Below are positions 8,821-18,685 of a stretch of 64,000 nt of DNA, one piece after another. The notes under the pieces are model-generated. The model was not told the DNA's origin, did not search any database, and was given only the letters and a program-made list of their open reading frames with translations. A program made the position numbers and the translations under genes. The stretch covers positions 1 to 64,000 of the forward strand of contig NZ_JADUCM010000029.1 of assembly GCF_016009175.1 (NCBI RefSeq). The letters run 5' to 3'. This DNA is from Pseudomonas alkylphenolica (GTDB lineage: Bacteria > Pseudomonadota > Gammaproteobacteria > Pseudomonadales > Pseudomonadaceae). Each line of letters opens with the position of its first letter. Position 1 is the stretch's first letter.

Positions 8821-9830
8821 TACTTGGCGCCCCGTGCTTGAACCAGCAGGTCCGACAGCTGATATACCGCCATGGCGTACATCACACTGCGGTTGTAGCG
8901 AGTGATCGCGTAGAAGTTTTGCAGGCCCAGCCAGTATTCCGGGCCATTATCGCCTTCGAGCCGGAAAGCGGTGACCGGCAGATCATCGCGCAGCGCATCA
9001 TGACTTGACCAGCCCAGTGCCCGCAACTCCCCGACCGTCTTGACCGCGTCGATGCCCGGGCTCAGCCCTTCGTCGATGCGCTCACCAGTGGCGGTGGCAC
9101 GACTGACCACTTGCCCGCCGGCCACCCAGCCATGGCGCTTGAAGTAGCTGGCAACACTGCCGATGGCATCGTCCGGGTTGTTCCAGATGTTGATGTGGCC
9201 ATCACCGTCAAAGTCCACGGCGTAGGCGCGAAAGCTGCTGGGCATGAACTGCGGCAGCCCCATGGCCCCCGCGTAGGAGCCCTTGAGCGTCAACGGGTCG
9301 ACTTGTTCCTCACGCGCCAGCAGCAGGAACTCGCGCAGTTCTTTGCGGAAGAACTCGGCACGCGGCGGATAATCGAAGCCCAGGGTCGAAAGTGCATCGA
9401 TCACCCGGTAATTACCGGTATTTCGGCCAAAAAAAGTCTCAACGCCGATGATCGATACGATCACCTGCGCCGGCACACCATATTCCTGCTCGGCACGGGC
9501 CAGGGTTGCCTCGTGCTGACGCCAGAAATCCACACCGCGGGCCACCCGGGCGTCGGTGAGGAACATCGGGCGATAGTCTTTCCAGGGTTTCACACGTTCG
9601 GCCGGCCGGGAAATCGCATCGAGGATCGATTGTTTGCGCTGAACGTCGCGAAACACCTCCATCAACTGCTCATCGGCAAAGCCGTAATCGCGGGTCATCT
9701 CACCGACGAACTCGGCCACCTGGGGCGAACCGTCATAGTCCCCGGCGGTCGCTTGCTGAACACCACCGAGCAGACCGATCAGGCCGACCCAAGGCGCGCA
9801 ACGAGCGGCCCAGCCACGCATTGCTTGCAT
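8820..9830 (-). CDS. sltB1: Lytic murein transglycosylase B (SltB1/MltB)
   Basis: This is a 336-residue MltB-family periplasmic transglycosylase. The catalytic Glu is in IIGVETFFGRNTG, followed by GSYAGAMGLPQFMPSSFRAYAVDFDGDGHINIW. It has an export signal ending near QQATAGDYDG. The start at 9830 is preferred because AAGGTGAAG lies just upstream; an alternative ATG at 9866 would overlap rodA. There is no peptidoglycan-binding domain, unlike the sltB3-like gene at 2147. Confidence 0.92.
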   Translation of the reverse strand: MQAMRGWAARCAPWVGLIGLLGGVQQATAGDYDGSPQVAEFVGEMTRDYGFADEQLMEVFRDVQRKQSILDAISRPAERVKPWKDYRPMFLTDARVARGVDFWRQHEATLARAEQEYGVPAQVIVSIIGVETFFGRNTGNYRVIDALSTLGFDYPPRAEFFRKELREFLLLAREEQVDPLTLKGSYAGAMGLPQFMPSSFRAYAVDFDGDGHINIWNNPDDAIGSVASYFKRHGWVAGGQVVSRATATGERIDEGLSPGIDAVKTVGELRALGWSSHDALRDDLPVTAFRLEGDNGPEYWLGLQNFYAITRYNRSVMYAMAVYQLSDLLVQARGAK

Positions 9831-9847
9831 GTAATTCTTCACCTTAT

Positions 9848-10990
9848 TCAAACTTGCGCAATCCATTTGCGATGCGTATGGATCGACATTAATACGCCAA
9901 ACGCTGACAGCAGCGTCACCAACGAAGTTCCGCCATAGCTAATAAAGGGCAGCGGCACGCCCACTACAGGCAACAATCCGCTGACCATACCGATGTTAAC
10001 GAACACATACACGAAGAAGGTCATGGTCAGACTGCCCGCCAGCAGCTTGCCGTAGAGCGTCTGGGCCTGGGCGGTAATCACCAGGCCACGGCCAATCAGC
10101 AGCAGGTAGATCAGCAGCAAGGCGCAGATACCGACCAGGCCGAACTCCTCGCCCATCACCGCGATAATGAAGTCGGTGTGGCTTTCCGGAAGAAAGTCCA
10201 GGTGCGACTGCGTACCCAGCAACCAGCCTTTGCCAAACACACCGCCAGAGCCGATGGCCGCCTTGGACTGGATGATGTTCCAGCCGGTGCCCAGCGGATC
10301 GCTCTCCGGGTCGAGAAAGGTCAGCACCCGCTGCTTCTGGTAGTCGTGCATGACGAAGAACCACATTGCCACGGCCACCGGCACTGCCGCGGCAATCACA
10401 CTGAGGATCCAGCGCCAGCGCAAGCCCCCCATGAACAGCACGAAGGCACCCGAGGCCAGGATCAGCAGCGCGGTACCCAGGTCGGGCTGACGCACGATCA
10501 GGATGAACGGCACGCCAATCATGATCAGGCTGATCATCACGTGCTTGAGGTTGGGCGGCAGTGAACGCTTGGCCAGGTACCAGGCGATGGTCGCCGGCAT
10601 GATGATCTTCATGAACTCCGAGGGCTGAAAGCGTATGACCCCGGGAATGTTGATCCAGCGTGTGGCGCCCATGGCGTTGTGCCCCATGACATCCACCACG
10701 ACCAGCAGGATCACCCCGAAGATGTACGCCACCGGCACCCAGCGCGCCATGAATCGCGGCTCAAGCTGAGCGATGACGAACATCGACATCAGGCCGATAC
10801 CGAAGGAGCTGGCCTGCTTGAGCAGCAGGTCCCAGTTCTTGCCGCTGGCCGAATAGAGTACGAACAGGCTGCCGGCCGCGAGGGTCAGCAGCAAAATCAG
10901 CAAAGGGCCGTCGATATGGATGCGCTGCAAGAAGCTGGCGCGACGGCGCATCACATCCTCACTGGAGAGCATGCGATCGAAATTACTCAT
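9848..10990 (-). CDS. rodA: Peptidoglycan glycosyltransferase RodA (SEDS)
   Basis: RodA polymerises lipid II for lateral-wall elongation in complex with PBP2. It is 380 residues with about ten membrane helices and SEDS signatures such as AAIGSGGVFGKGW, LPESHTDFIIAVMGEEFG and PLPFISYGGTSL. The ATG overlaps the pbpA stop (TGATG); a GTG one codon upstream is also possible. Confidence 0.96.
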   Translation of the reverse strand: MSNFDRMLSSEDVMRRRASFLQRIHIDGPLLILLLTLAAGSLFVLYSASGKNWDLLLKQASSFGIGLMSMFVIAQLEPRFMARWVPVAYIFGVILLVVVDVMGHNAMGATRWINIPGVIRFQPSEFMKIIMPATIAWYLAKRSLPPNLKHVMISLIMIGVPFILIVRQPDLGTALLILASGAFVLFMGGLRWRWILSVIAAAVPVAVAMWFFVMHDYQKQRVLTFLDPESDPLGTGWNIIQSKAAIGSGGVFGKGWLLGTQSHLDFLPESHTDFIIAVMGEEFGLVGICALLLIYLLLIGRGLVITAQAQTLYGKLLAGSLTMTFFVYVFVNIGMVSGLLPVVGVPLPFISYGGTSLVTLLSAFGVLMSIHTHRKWIAQV

Positions 10991-12879
10991 CACGGGGCAG
11001 ATTCCTGCGCAATGGACGGGTTGGCGAATTCGGGCTTCAGATGGCCATCCGGGCCGAGCAGCCAGGCGTCCATGACCTGACGCACCACAGGCGCGGCGAC
11101 GCCGGAGCCGGACTCGCCGTTCTCGACCATCACCGATACCACGATCTTCGGGTTGTCTGCCGGGGCAAAGCCGACGAACAAGGCGTGGTCGCGGTGGCGC
11201 TCCTGCAGCTTGTTGCGGTCGTACTTCTCGCCCTGCTTGATCGCCACCACCTGGGCCGTACCACTCTTGCCGGCAATCCGGTACTGCGCACCGATCGAGG
11301 CCTTGCGCGCGGTACCGCGTGCGCCGTGCATCACCTGCTCCATGCCATGGGTGACCTTGTTCCAGTCGGACTTGTCGCGCAGGACGATGTCGTCGATCGG
11401 GTTCTCATCCACCGGTGGCAGGCCTTCGATGGTCTTGGCCAGGTGCGGACGGTTCCACTTGCCCTTGTTGGCGATCAGCGCAGTGGCCTGCGCCAGCTGC
11501 AGCGGCGTGGCCTGCATGTAGCCCTGGCCGATACCCAGAATCAGGGTTTCACCCGGGAACCAGGCCTGGCGGCGGGTCGCGCGTTTCCATTCGCGTGACG
11601 GCATCAGCCCCGGCGACTCCTCGAACATGTCCAGCGACACCTTCTGACCGATACCGAAGCGGTTCATGTAGGTAGACAGGCGGTCAATGCCCATCTTGTG
11701 CGCCAGGTCATAGAAGTAGGTGTCGTTGGAACGCATGATCGCCGTGTCGAGGTCGACCCAGCCATCACCGGTGCGGTTCCAGTTACGGTACTTGTGGTCG
11801 TAGTTGGGCAGTTGATAGTAGCCCGGGTCGAACACCCGGCTCGATGCCGTCACCACGCCACTGTCCAGACCGGCAATCGCTACCGCCGGCTTGATCGTCG
11901 AACCCGGCGGGTACAAACCACGCAGCACGCGGTTGAACAGCGGCCGATCGATCGAATCACGCAATTCGGCATAGGCCTTGAAGCTGATGCCGGTCACAAA
12001 CAGGTTCGGGTCGAAGCTCGGCTGGCTGACCATTGCCAACACTTCACCGGTGTTCGGATCGAGCGCGACGATGGCACCACGGCGCCCGGCCAGTGCTGCT
12101 TCGGCCGCTTCCTGCAACTTGATGTCGAGGCTCAGGACAATGTCCTTGCCGGGAATCGGGTCGGTGCGCTTGAGCACACGCAACACACGGCCACGGGCGT
12201 TGGTCTCGACTTCTTCGTAGCCCACCTGGCCATGCAGTTCCGGCTCGTAGAAGCGTTCGATACCGGTTTTGCCAATATGGTGGGTACCGCTGTAGTTGAC
12301 CGGATCGAGGGTCTTGAGCTCTTTCTCGTTGATCCGCCCGACGTAACCGACCGAATGGGCAAAGTGCGCGCCCTGTGGGTAATGCCGCACCAGTTGCGCT
12401 ACTACCTCCACCCCGGGCAGGCGGAACTGGTTCACCGCGATCCGGGCAATCTGCTCTTCGGTCAGCTCGAACAGGATCGGCACCGGCTCGAATGGCCGCC
12501 GCCCCTGGCGCATGCGCTTCTCGAACAGCGTACGGTCATCCGGCGTCAGCTCCAGCACCTCGACGATTACATCGAGCACCTGCTGCCAGTCGCCGGAGCG
12601 TTCGCGGGTCATGCTCAAGCTGAAGCTTGGCCGGTTATCGGCGATGATCACGCCATTACGGTCAAATATCAGCCCGCGGGTCGGCGGAATCGGCTGCACG
12701 TGCACCCGATTGTTTTCGGACAGGGTGGAGTGATACTCGTACTGGATCACTTGCAGGTAGTACAGGCGAGCGATCAGCACGCAGATCAGCAGGACGATCG
12801 CCACGGCACCGACCACGACGCGACTGCGCACCAAACGGGCGTCTTTCTCGTGATCCTTGAGGCGAATCGGCTGCGTCAT
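10990..12879 (-). CDS. mrdA: Penicillin-binding protein 2
   Basis: This is the class B transpeptidase of the elongasome (mrdA/pbpA). It is 629 residues with an N-terminal membrane anchor (VVVGAVAIVLLICVLIARLYYL), a pedestal domain and a transpeptidase domain. The active-site motifs are GSTIKP (SxxK), SNDTY (SxN) and KSGTA (KTG-type). It is translationally coupled to rodA downstream. Confidence 0.96.
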   Translation of the reverse strand: MTQPIRLKDHEKDARLVRSRVVVGAVAIVLLICVLIARLYYLQVIQYEYHSTLSENNRVHVQPIPPTRGLIFDRNGVIIADNRPSFSLSMTRERSGDWQQVLDVIVEVLELTPDDRTLFEKRMRQGRRPFEPVPILFELTEEQIARIAVNQFRLPGVEVVAQLVRHYPQGAHFAHSVGYVGRINEKELKTLDPVNYSGTHHIGKTGIERFYEPELHGQVGYEEVETNARGRVLRVLKRTDPIPGKDIVLSLDIKLQEAAEAALAGRRGAIVALDPNTGEVLAMVSQPSFDPNLFVTGISFKAYAELRDSIDRPLFNRVLRGLYPPGSTIKPAVAIAGLDSGVVTASSRVFDPGYYQLPNYDHKYRNWNRTGDGWVDLDTAIMRSNDTYFYDLAHKMGIDRLSTYMNRFGIGQKVSLDMFEESPGLMPSREWKRATRRQAWFPGETLILGIGQGYMQATPLQLAQATALIANKGKWNRPHLAKTIEGLPPVDENPIDDIVLRDKSDWNKVTHGMEQVMHGARGTARKASIGAQYRIAGKSGTAQVVAIKQGEKYDRNKLQERHRDHALFVGFAPADNPKIVVSVMVENGESGSGVAAPVVRQVMDAWLLGPDGHLKPEFANPSIAQESAP

Positions 12880-12895
12880 TGAAAGGCTTACAGGT

Positions 12896-13363
12896 TCATT
12901 TGTGGTAAGGGTGCCCGGACAACACGGTCCAGGCGCGGTACAGCTGTTCGCCGATCAGTATCCTTACCAACGGGTGTGGCAGCGTCAGCGGCGACAGCGA
13001 CCAGCGCTGCTCCGCGCGCGCGCAGACTTCCGGCGCCAGCCCTTCGGGGCCGCCGACCATGAAGTTCACGGTACGCGAGTCCAGCCGCCAGCGATCCAGC
13101 TCGACCGCCAGTTGCTCGGTGCTCCAGGGCTTGCCATGGACCTCCAGGGTGACAATCCGTTCCCCTGGCTGGACCTTGGCGAGCATGGCCTCGCCCTCCT
13201 GACGGATCAGGCGGGCGACATCGGCATTCTTGCCCCGGGTGTTGAGCGGTATCTCCACCAGCTCCAGCGACAGCTCCGAGGGCAGGCGCTTGGCATATTC
13301 ATGCCAGCCGTCCTCGACCCACTTGGGCATGCGCGAGCCGACCGCGATCAGACGCAGACGCAC
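12896..13363 (-). CDS. rlmH: 23S rRNA (pseudouridine1915-N3)-methyltransferase
   Basis: RlmH is a SPOUT methyltransferase acting on pseudouridine 1915 of 23S rRNA in assembled ribosomes. It is 155 residues, the family length, with the SAM-knot sequence VGGPEGLAPEV and the C-terminal LPHPLVRILIGEQLYRAW. The start is GTG, supported by AAGGAAGG upstream. It lies 9 bases after rsfS. Confidence 0.96.
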   Translation of the reverse strand: MRLRLIAVGSRMPKWVEDGWHEYAKRLPSELSLELVEIPLNTRGKNADVARLIRQEGEAMLAKVQPGERIVTLEVHGKPWSTEQLAVELDRWRLDSRTVNFMVGGPEGLAPEVCARAEQRWSLSPLTLPHPLVRILIGEQLYRAWTVLSGHPYHK

Positions 13364-13372
13364 AAGCCTTCC

Positions 13373-13801
13373 TTATTCCCGGTCTTTGAGGTTTGCCGAG
13401 TAGGCGTGGTCGTTTTCCGGGCTGTGGTGCTTGCCATCGGCGGCGCGGCTCTGCTCGGCACCCATCCACAGGCGCTCGAGGTCGTAGAACTGACGGGCAG
13501 CGGCGGTCATCATGTGCACGATGACGTCGTTGAGGTCGAGCAGCACCCAGTCGCTGTCGCCCTTGCCTTCTTCGCCCAGCGGCTGAACGCCCTTGGCCTT
13601 GACCTGCTCACGGACCTTTTCCAGCATCGCGCTGATCTGGCGGTTGGAGGTACCGGTGGCGATGATCATGTAGTCAGTGAGGCTGTGCTTTTCACGCACA
13701 TCGATCACCTGGATGTCCTGGGCCTTTACTTCTGCCAGGGCGTCTTTGGTCAGTTCGACCAGTTCTTCGGCACTGACGGCACTGATTTTTTGCTTGGTCA
13801 T
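13373..13801 (-). CDS. rsfS: Ribosome silencing factor RsfS
   Basis: RsfS binds ribosomal protein uL14 and blocks subunit joining in stationary phase. It is 142 residues from MTKQKISAVSAEELV, with core VIDVREKHSLTDYMIIATGTS and DWVLLDLNDVIVHMM. A second ATG five codons upstream (13816) has a weaker context; the family usually begins at MTKQ. Its order with nadD and rlmH is conserved. Confidence 0.94.
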   Translation of the reverse strand: MTKQKISAVSAEELVELTKDALAEVKAQDIQVIDVREKHSLTDYMIIATGTSNRQISAMLEKVREQVKAKGVQPLGEEGKGDSDWVLLDLNDVIVHMMTAAARQFYDLERLWMGAEQSRAADGKHHSPENDHAYSANLKDRE

Positions 13802-13846
13802 ATAAAACTCATTCAACTCAATAGTGTGAGGCGCTTCACAGCACCT

Positions 13847-14533
13847 TCAGTTCGGCGCACGGTACAGGTTGTGCGCATCGATGTAGGCCAGTACTGCGTC
13901 CGGCACCAGAAACCGCACCGACTTGCCGCTGGCCAGCAGCTGTCGGATCTGCGTGGCTGACACCGCAAGCGGGGTCTGCCAGACGAATGCAATATTTCCC
14001 GCAGGCCCTGCCAGGGCCTGCGGATCACTGACTGAACGGGCGGCCAACAGGTTGCGCAGGGCATCCGGTGGCTCGACGTCGGCATCCGGGCGTTGCAGCA
14101 CCAGGATGTGGCAGTGTTGCAGCAATTCTTCCCAACGGTGCCAACTGGGCAGGCCGCAAAATGCGTCCCAGCCCAGCAGCAGAAACAGCTGATCTGAAGC
14201 GGCCATTTCGGCGCGCATCAATTCAAGTGTTTCAATGGTATACGACGGTGTGTCGCGTGCCAGTTCGCGGGCATCCACCGACAGCATCGGCACACCCGCC
14301 ACCGCGCAGCGAACCATCTCCAGACGGTCCTGGGCCGATACCTGCGGCGTATCGCGATGCGGCGGACGCGCATTCGGCATCAGCCGCAGCTCGTCCAGCG
14401 CCAGGCCTTCGGCCACCTCAAGCGCGCTGCGCAAGTGACCGATGTGAATCGGGTCGAAGGTCCCGCCAAGCACGCCGACACGTCGGCCGGGCGACTTCGT
14501 CATGACGTGGGCGAGCGGTTTGCGCTCGGCCAA
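13847..14533 (-). CDS. nadD: Nicotinate-nucleotide adenylyltransferase
   Basis: NadD joins nicotinate mononucleotide and ATP to give NaAD in NAD synthesis. It carries GGTFDPIHIGHL (the HxGH nucleotidyltransferase motif) and VSATQIR. A TTG at 14533 has AGGAG 10 bases upstream, inside the proA end, and so is the best-supported start. The first ATG is ten codons later (14503) and lacks a ribosome-binding site. Confidence 0.93.
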   Translation of the reverse strand: MAERKPLAHVMTKSPGRRVGVLGGTFDPIHIGHLRSALEVAEGLALDELRLMPNARPPHRDTPQVSAQDRLEMVRCAVAGVPMLSVDARELARDTPSYTIETLELMRAEMAASDQLFLLLGWDAFCGLPSWHRWEELLQHCHILVLQRPDADVEPPDALRNLLAARSVSDPQALAGPAGNIAFVWQTPLAVSATQIRQLLASGKSVRFLVPDAVLAYIDAHNLYRAPN

Positions 14534-14534
14534 G

Positions 14535-15806
14535 TCAGATCGACTCCTGTCCGCGCAGTTGACCGTCGCCGATCACTACGTATTTTTCGCAGGTAAGGCC
14601 TTCAAGCCCTACCGGGCCGCGGGCATGCAGCTTATCGGTGGAAATGCCGATTTCCGCGCCCAGGCCATACTCGAAACCGTCGGCAAAGCAGGTCGGCGTG
14701 TTGATCATGACCGACGACGAATCGACTTCGGCCGTGAACTTACGGGCCTGCCCCTGGTGTTCGGTGACGATGGAGTCGGTGTGGTGCGAACCATAGTGAT
14801 TGATGTGTTCAATGGCCTGGTCCAGGCCGTCGACCACACGAATCGACAGGATCGCTGCCAGGTATTCGGTATTCCAGTCTTCTTCGGTTGCCGGCACTGC
14901 ATCGATAATCTGACGGGTACGCTCGCAACCGCGCAGTTCGACACCTTTTTCCCGAAATTGACGGGCCATTTCCGGCAAGAACCCTGCAGCGACCGACTGG
15001 TCGACCAGCAGGGTTTCCATGGAACCACAAATGCCATAACGGTAGGTTTTGGCGTTGAAGGCAATGCGTCGGGCCTTGTCCAGTTCGGCGTGCTCGGCCA
15101 CATACACATGGCAGATACCGTCCAGATGCTTGATTACCGGTACCCGGGCATCACGGCTGATGCGCTCGATCAGGCCCTTGCCGCCACGCGGCACGATGAC
15201 ATCGACGTACTCCGGCATGCTGATCAGCGCACCGACCGCTTCGCGGTCCGTGGTTTCCACTACCTGAACAACCGCAGCCGGCAGGCCGGCCTCAGCCAGA
15301 CCGCGCTGGATGCAGGCAGCAATGGCACGATTGGAGTGAATGGCTTCGGAACCGCCGCGCAAAATGGTGGCATTGCCCGACTTCAGGCACAGACTGGCAG
15401 CATCGATGGTCACGTTTGGCCGCGACTCGTAAATGATCCCGATCACGCCCAGCGGCACGCGCATCTTGCCTACCTGAATACCCGAGGGCCGGTAGCTCAT
15501 GTCGCGGATCGCGCCGACCGGGTCTGGCAGGCTTGCCACCTGACGCAGGCCGACGATCATGCCGTCGATGCGTGCAGAGGTCAGCGCCAGGCGCTCGAGC
15601 ATGGCTGGCTCCAGGCCATTGGCGCGGCCAGCGGCAAGGTCCAGCTCGTTGGCAGCAGACAACTCGGCGCGTGCGGCGTCCAGCGCACTGGCGGCGGCCT
15701 GCAGGGCGCGGTTCTTCTGCGCGGTGCTGGCACGGGCGATGACGCGGGCGGCCTCACGGGCTGCGCGACCCAAACGGGTCATGTAGTCAAGAACGGACTC
15801 AGTCAT
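14535..15806 (-). CDS. proA: Gamma-glutamyl phosphate reductase
   Basis: ProA reduces gamma-glutamyl phosphate to the semialdehyde in proline synthesis. It is 423 residues from MTESVLDYMTRLGRAARE. The catalytic Cys lies in YGICGSMETLLVD, and the ALDH-like nucleotide-binding segment includes LRGGSEAIHSN. The upstream in-frame codons do not match family N-termini. It is followed at one base by nadD. Confidence 0.95.
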   Translation of the reverse strand: MTESVLDYMTRLGRAAREAARVIARASTAQKNRALQAAASALDAARAELSAANELDLAAGRANGLEPAMLERLALTSARIDGMIVGLRQVASLPDPVGAIRDMSYRPSGIQVGKMRVPLGVIGIIYESRPNVTIDAASLCLKSGNATILRGGSEAIHSNRAIAACIQRGLAEAGLPAAVVQVVETTDREAVGALISMPEYVDVIVPRGGKGLIERISRDARVPVIKHLDGICHVYVAEHAELDKARRIAFNAKTYRYGICGSMETLLVDQSVAAGFLPEMARQFREKGVELRGCERTRQIIDAVPATEEDWNTEYLAAILSIRVVDGLDQAIEHINHYGSHHTDSIVTEHQGQARKFTAEVDSSSVMINTPTCFADGFEYGLGAEIGISTDKLHARGPVGLEGLTCEKYVVIGDGQLRGQESI

Positions 15807-15923
15807 GGGCTCAGTGTCTTGGCGAAGGGGAAATGGGCTGATTATAACTGGCACACCGTCCCACGCCCAGCGGTCACAGGCGGATGGTCAAAAACAGTCA
15901 TAAATTGAGTCCCCATGCCCCAC

Positions 15924-16015
15924 CTGTAGGAGCCCGGCTTGCCGGCGAAGCAGGCGCTGCCGTGTATCTTCTTCACCGCGTTCTCGCTCTTCGCGGGCAA
16001 GCCTCGCTCCTACAG
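15924..16015. repeat. REP palindrome pair A
   Basis: Two inverted copies of a Pseudomonas REP unit (CTGTAGGAGCCCGGCTTGCC... and ...GGCAAGCCTCGCTCCTACAG) flank a short spacer, forming a REPIN-like element between proA and mpg. Similar pairs occur at 22954-23045 and 33537-33627. Confidence 0.85.
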
Positions 16016-16067
16016 CCCAGATAGAAATTGCTATCATCGCCGACCTTATCAGCGCGAATTCACCCGC

Positions 16068-16760
16068 ATGCCCGACTCAGCCCCCTGCCCGTTCCGGGCC
16101 CTGCCCGACAGCTTCTTTGACCGCGACGCGCAGGAACTGGCCAAGGCCCTGCTGGGCAAGATCATCCGCCACCGCCATGGCGACTACTGGCTGTCGGCGC
16201 GGATCATCGAGACCGAAGCCTATTACCTGAGCGACAAAGGCAGCCATGCGTCGCTGGGCTACACGGAAAAGCGCAAGGCACTGTTCCTCGATGGCGGCCA
16301 CATCTACATGTATTACGCCCGTGGCGGCGATTCGCTGAACTTCAGTGCCCATGGCCCGGGCAATGCCGTGCTGATCAAATCCGCCTATCCCTTCATGGAT
16401 GCCATCTCGGACGCCAACAGCCTGGCGCAGATGCAGCTCAACAACCCCGACGCCAGCGGCCAACCGCGCGCCATCGAGCGCCTGTGCAACGGACAGACGC
16501 TACTCTGCAAGGCACTGGGCCTGAAAGTGCCGCACTGGGACGGCAAACGCTTCGATGCAGAACAACTGTTCGTCGAAGATTGCGGAATCAAAGTGAAACA
16601 CATTATCCAGACCACCCGGCTAGGCATTCCTTCTGGCCGCGATGAAGATCTGCCGTTTCGTTTCGTCGACGCCGATTTCGCCCGCCACTGCACACGGAAC
16701 CCGCTGCGCCGGGGGCAAGTCGAAGGCCGGGACTACTTTTTACTGACACAAGGAAACTGA
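16068..16760 (+). CDS. mpg: DNA-3-methyladenine glycosylase (AAG/Mpg type)
   Basis: This enzyme removes alkylated purines from DNA. It is 230 residues from MPDSAPCPFRALP. The family core RIIETEAYYLSDKGSHAS contains the catalytic Glu and is followed by GHIYMYYARGGDSLNF, a fold unrelated to AlkA. The open frame extends upstream into the REP element, but this start fits the family. It precedes the DedA/PAP2 gene by 4 bases, so the two are probably co-transcribed. Confidence 0.92.
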   Translation: MPDSAPCPFRALPDSFFDRDAQELAKALLGKIIRHRHGDYWLSARIIETEAYYLSDKGSHASLGYTEKRKALFLDGGHIYMYYARGGDSLNFSAHGPGNAVLIKSAYPFMDAISDANSLAQMQLNNPDASGQPRAIERLCNGQTLLCKALGLKVPHWDGKRFDAEQLFVEDCGIKVKHIIQTTRLGIPSGRDEDLPFRFVDADFARHCTRNPLRRGQVEGRDYFLLTQGN

Positions 16761-16764
16761 CACG

Positions 16765-18081
16765 ATGGGCCAATGGCTCGATAGCCTGACCGGTTGGCTT
16801 GGCGCCAACCCGCAATGGCTTGGCTTGGCGATTTTTCTGGTGGCTTGCGTGGAGTGCCTGGCCATTGCCGGGATCATCGTGCCCGGTACCGTGCTGCTGT
16901 TCGGTGTTGCCGTGCTGGCCGGCAGCGGCGCGTTGTCGCTGGGCGAAACGCTGTTGCTGGGTTTTCTCGGTGGCCTATTAGGCGACGCGATTTCCTATAC
17001 GCTGGGGCGCAAATTTCATCAGAACATCCGCCGACTGCCGCTGTTACGCCACCACCCCGAGTGGATCGGTGGCGCCGAAACCTATTTCCAGCGCTACGGC
17101 ATTGCCAGCTTGCTGGTGGGTCGTTTCATCGGGCCGCTGCGCCCCATGCTGCCCATGGTTGCCGGTATGTTCGACATGCCGTTGCCGCGCTTCATTGCCG
17201 TCAGCCTGCTGGCCGGCGCTGGCTGGTCGGTGGCTTATTTGCTGCCCGGCTGGGCCACCGGTGCCGCCATGCGCCTGCCGTTGCCCGAAGGCTTCTGGCT
17301 CGATGCCGGGATCATTACCGCCAGCCTCGCGGCGCTGATCGGCATCAGCATCAATTGCAGTTTGCGCAGCCTGCGCCGCGGCACGCGGGTAATTGCCGGG
17401 CTCAGCCTGCTGGCGCTGACCGGGCTGTTTGTCGGCTGGCCCTACCTGCATGAGTTCGACCAAGGCTTGATGACCTTGATCCAGGAACACCGCAGCAGCG
17501 TCATCGATGGCAGCGTGGTACTGATCACGCGCATGGGTGATTTCCGCACCCAGTTCCTGCTCGGCGGCTTGCTGACCGGCTTGCTATTGCTGGCACGGCA
17601 GTGGCGCCCGGCACTGTTCGCCGGCGCCACACTGATTGGCACAGCGGTAGCCAATGGCACCTTGAAATGGCTGTTCGCCCGCGCCCGCCCGGAAGTCCTG
17701 CACGACCCTTTGACCACCTACAGCATGCCCAGCGGCCATAGCTCTGCAGCCTTTGCGTTTTTTCTGGTGCTGGCGGTACTGGCCGGTCGCGGCCAGCCGG
17801 CGCGCATGCGCCTGACCTGGATCATGCTCGGTTGTTTGCCAGCACTGGCGATTGCGCTGTCGCGGGTTTACCTGGGCGCCCACTGGCCGACCGACGTGCT
17901 TGCCGGCGCCATGCTGGCCTGCTGTATCTGCGCCACCAGCCTGACCCTGATCCAGCACCGCGAGCCGCTGGCCGCCCTGCCGCAGAAAGTCTGGTGGTTG
18001 ATTCTGCCGGCCTGTATCGCCTTGCTGGCGTTCTTCAGCCTGCACTCGCTGCCTGACGCGCTGCTGCGCTATCAGTATTGA
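16765..18081 (+). CDS. Fused DedA-family / PAP2 phosphatase membrane protein
   Basis: This is a 438-residue polytopic membrane protein. The N-terminal half is a DedA/SNARE-associated domain (FGVAVLAGSGALSLGETLLLGF; RFIGPLRPMLPMVAG); DedA proteins act as lipid scramblases or transporters. The C-terminal half is a PAP2 lipid phosphatase with the three motifs KWLFARARP, PSGHSSA and SRVYLGAHWPTDVLAG. The fusion is common in Pseudomonas and suggests recycling of undecaprenyl pyrophosphate or another phospholipid; the exact substrate is not known from sequence. Confidence 0.9.
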   Translation: MGQWLDSLTGWLGANPQWLGLAIFLVACVECLAIAGIIVPGTVLLFGVAVLAGSGALSLGETLLLGFLGGLLGDAISYTLGRKFHQNIRRLPLLRHHPEWIGGAETYFQRYGIASLLVGRFIGPLRPMLPMVAGMFDMPLPRFIAVSLLAGAGWSVAYLLPGWATGAAMRLPLPEGFWLDAGIITASLAALIGISINCSLRSLRRGTRVIAGLSLLALTGLFVGWPYLHEFDQGLMTLIQEHRSSVIDGSVVLITRMGDFRTQFLLGGLLTGLLLLARQWRPALFAGATLIGTAVANGTLKWLFARARPEVLHDPLTTYSMPSGHSSAAFAFFLVLAVLAGRGQPARMRLTWIMLGCLPALAIALSRVYLGAHWPTDVLAGAMLACCICATSLTLIQHREPLAALPQKVWWLILPACIALLAFFSLHSLPDALLRYQY

Positions 18082-18085
18082 GGCC

Positions 18086-18676
18086 TCAGGCGAACAACTC
18101 GCCCTGCAAACGATCGAGCAGCGCCTGGATGGCATCCAGGCGCTGCACAGGCGAGTCGATGGCCAGCAGGTCGAGCTTGTCTTCTTCGATAAAAGGCAGC
18201 AGGTAGGCCAGTTGATTGGCCAGGGATTGCTGGCCATGCACCTCGGTCGGCATGCCCAAGGCGGCCACCATCGGATGTTCGCCCAGCGCCTTGAGCAAGG
18301 CCAGCAGGTCGTCATCCTGGTCACGCAGCGGCGTGTCGGGCATTTCCTGCAGCCACTGCACCTGCGCCAGCAACAGCTGGTCTTTCTGCACCTCGGCCTG
18401 ATCCACCCGGAATCGCCGCGTGCCCTCCACGCGAATGCCCAGCAGACCGTTGTCCTGTTGCTGGAAGTCGCGAATCACTGCCTCACAGCCAATCGAGGCA
18501 TAGCCATCAGGTGCCTTGCCGACCTGCTCGCCCTCAAGAATGCAGACGACACCAAAGCCGCCGCCCTGCTTCATGCAGCGGCCGATCATGTCCAGGTAGC
18601 GCGCCTCGAATATCTGCAAATCAAGGAAGCAGCCTGGAAACAACACGGTATTGAGCGGAAACAGCGGTAGCGTCAT
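18086..18676 (-). CDS. LON substrate-binding domain protein
   Basis: This 196-residue stand-alone Lon N-terminal domain (PUA-like) begins MTLPLFPLNTVLFPGCFLDLQIFEARYLDM, the signature of the family. There is no AAA+ or protease domain. Proteins of this type are widespread in Pseudomonas without an assigned function. It converges with the PAP2 gene and lies 9 bases after the LrgB-like gene. Confidence 0.88.
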   Translation of the reverse strand: MTLPLFPLNTVLFPGCFLDLQIFEARYLDMIGRCMKQGGGFGVVCILEGEQVGKAPDGYASIGCEAVIRDFQQQDNGLLGIRVEGTRRFRVDQAEVQKDQLLLAQVQWLQEMPDTPLRDQDDDLLALLKALGEHPMVAALGMPTEVHGQQSLANQLAYLLPFIEEDKLDLLAIDSPVQRLDAIQALLDRLQGELFA

Positions 18677-18685
18677 TGCAAGTCC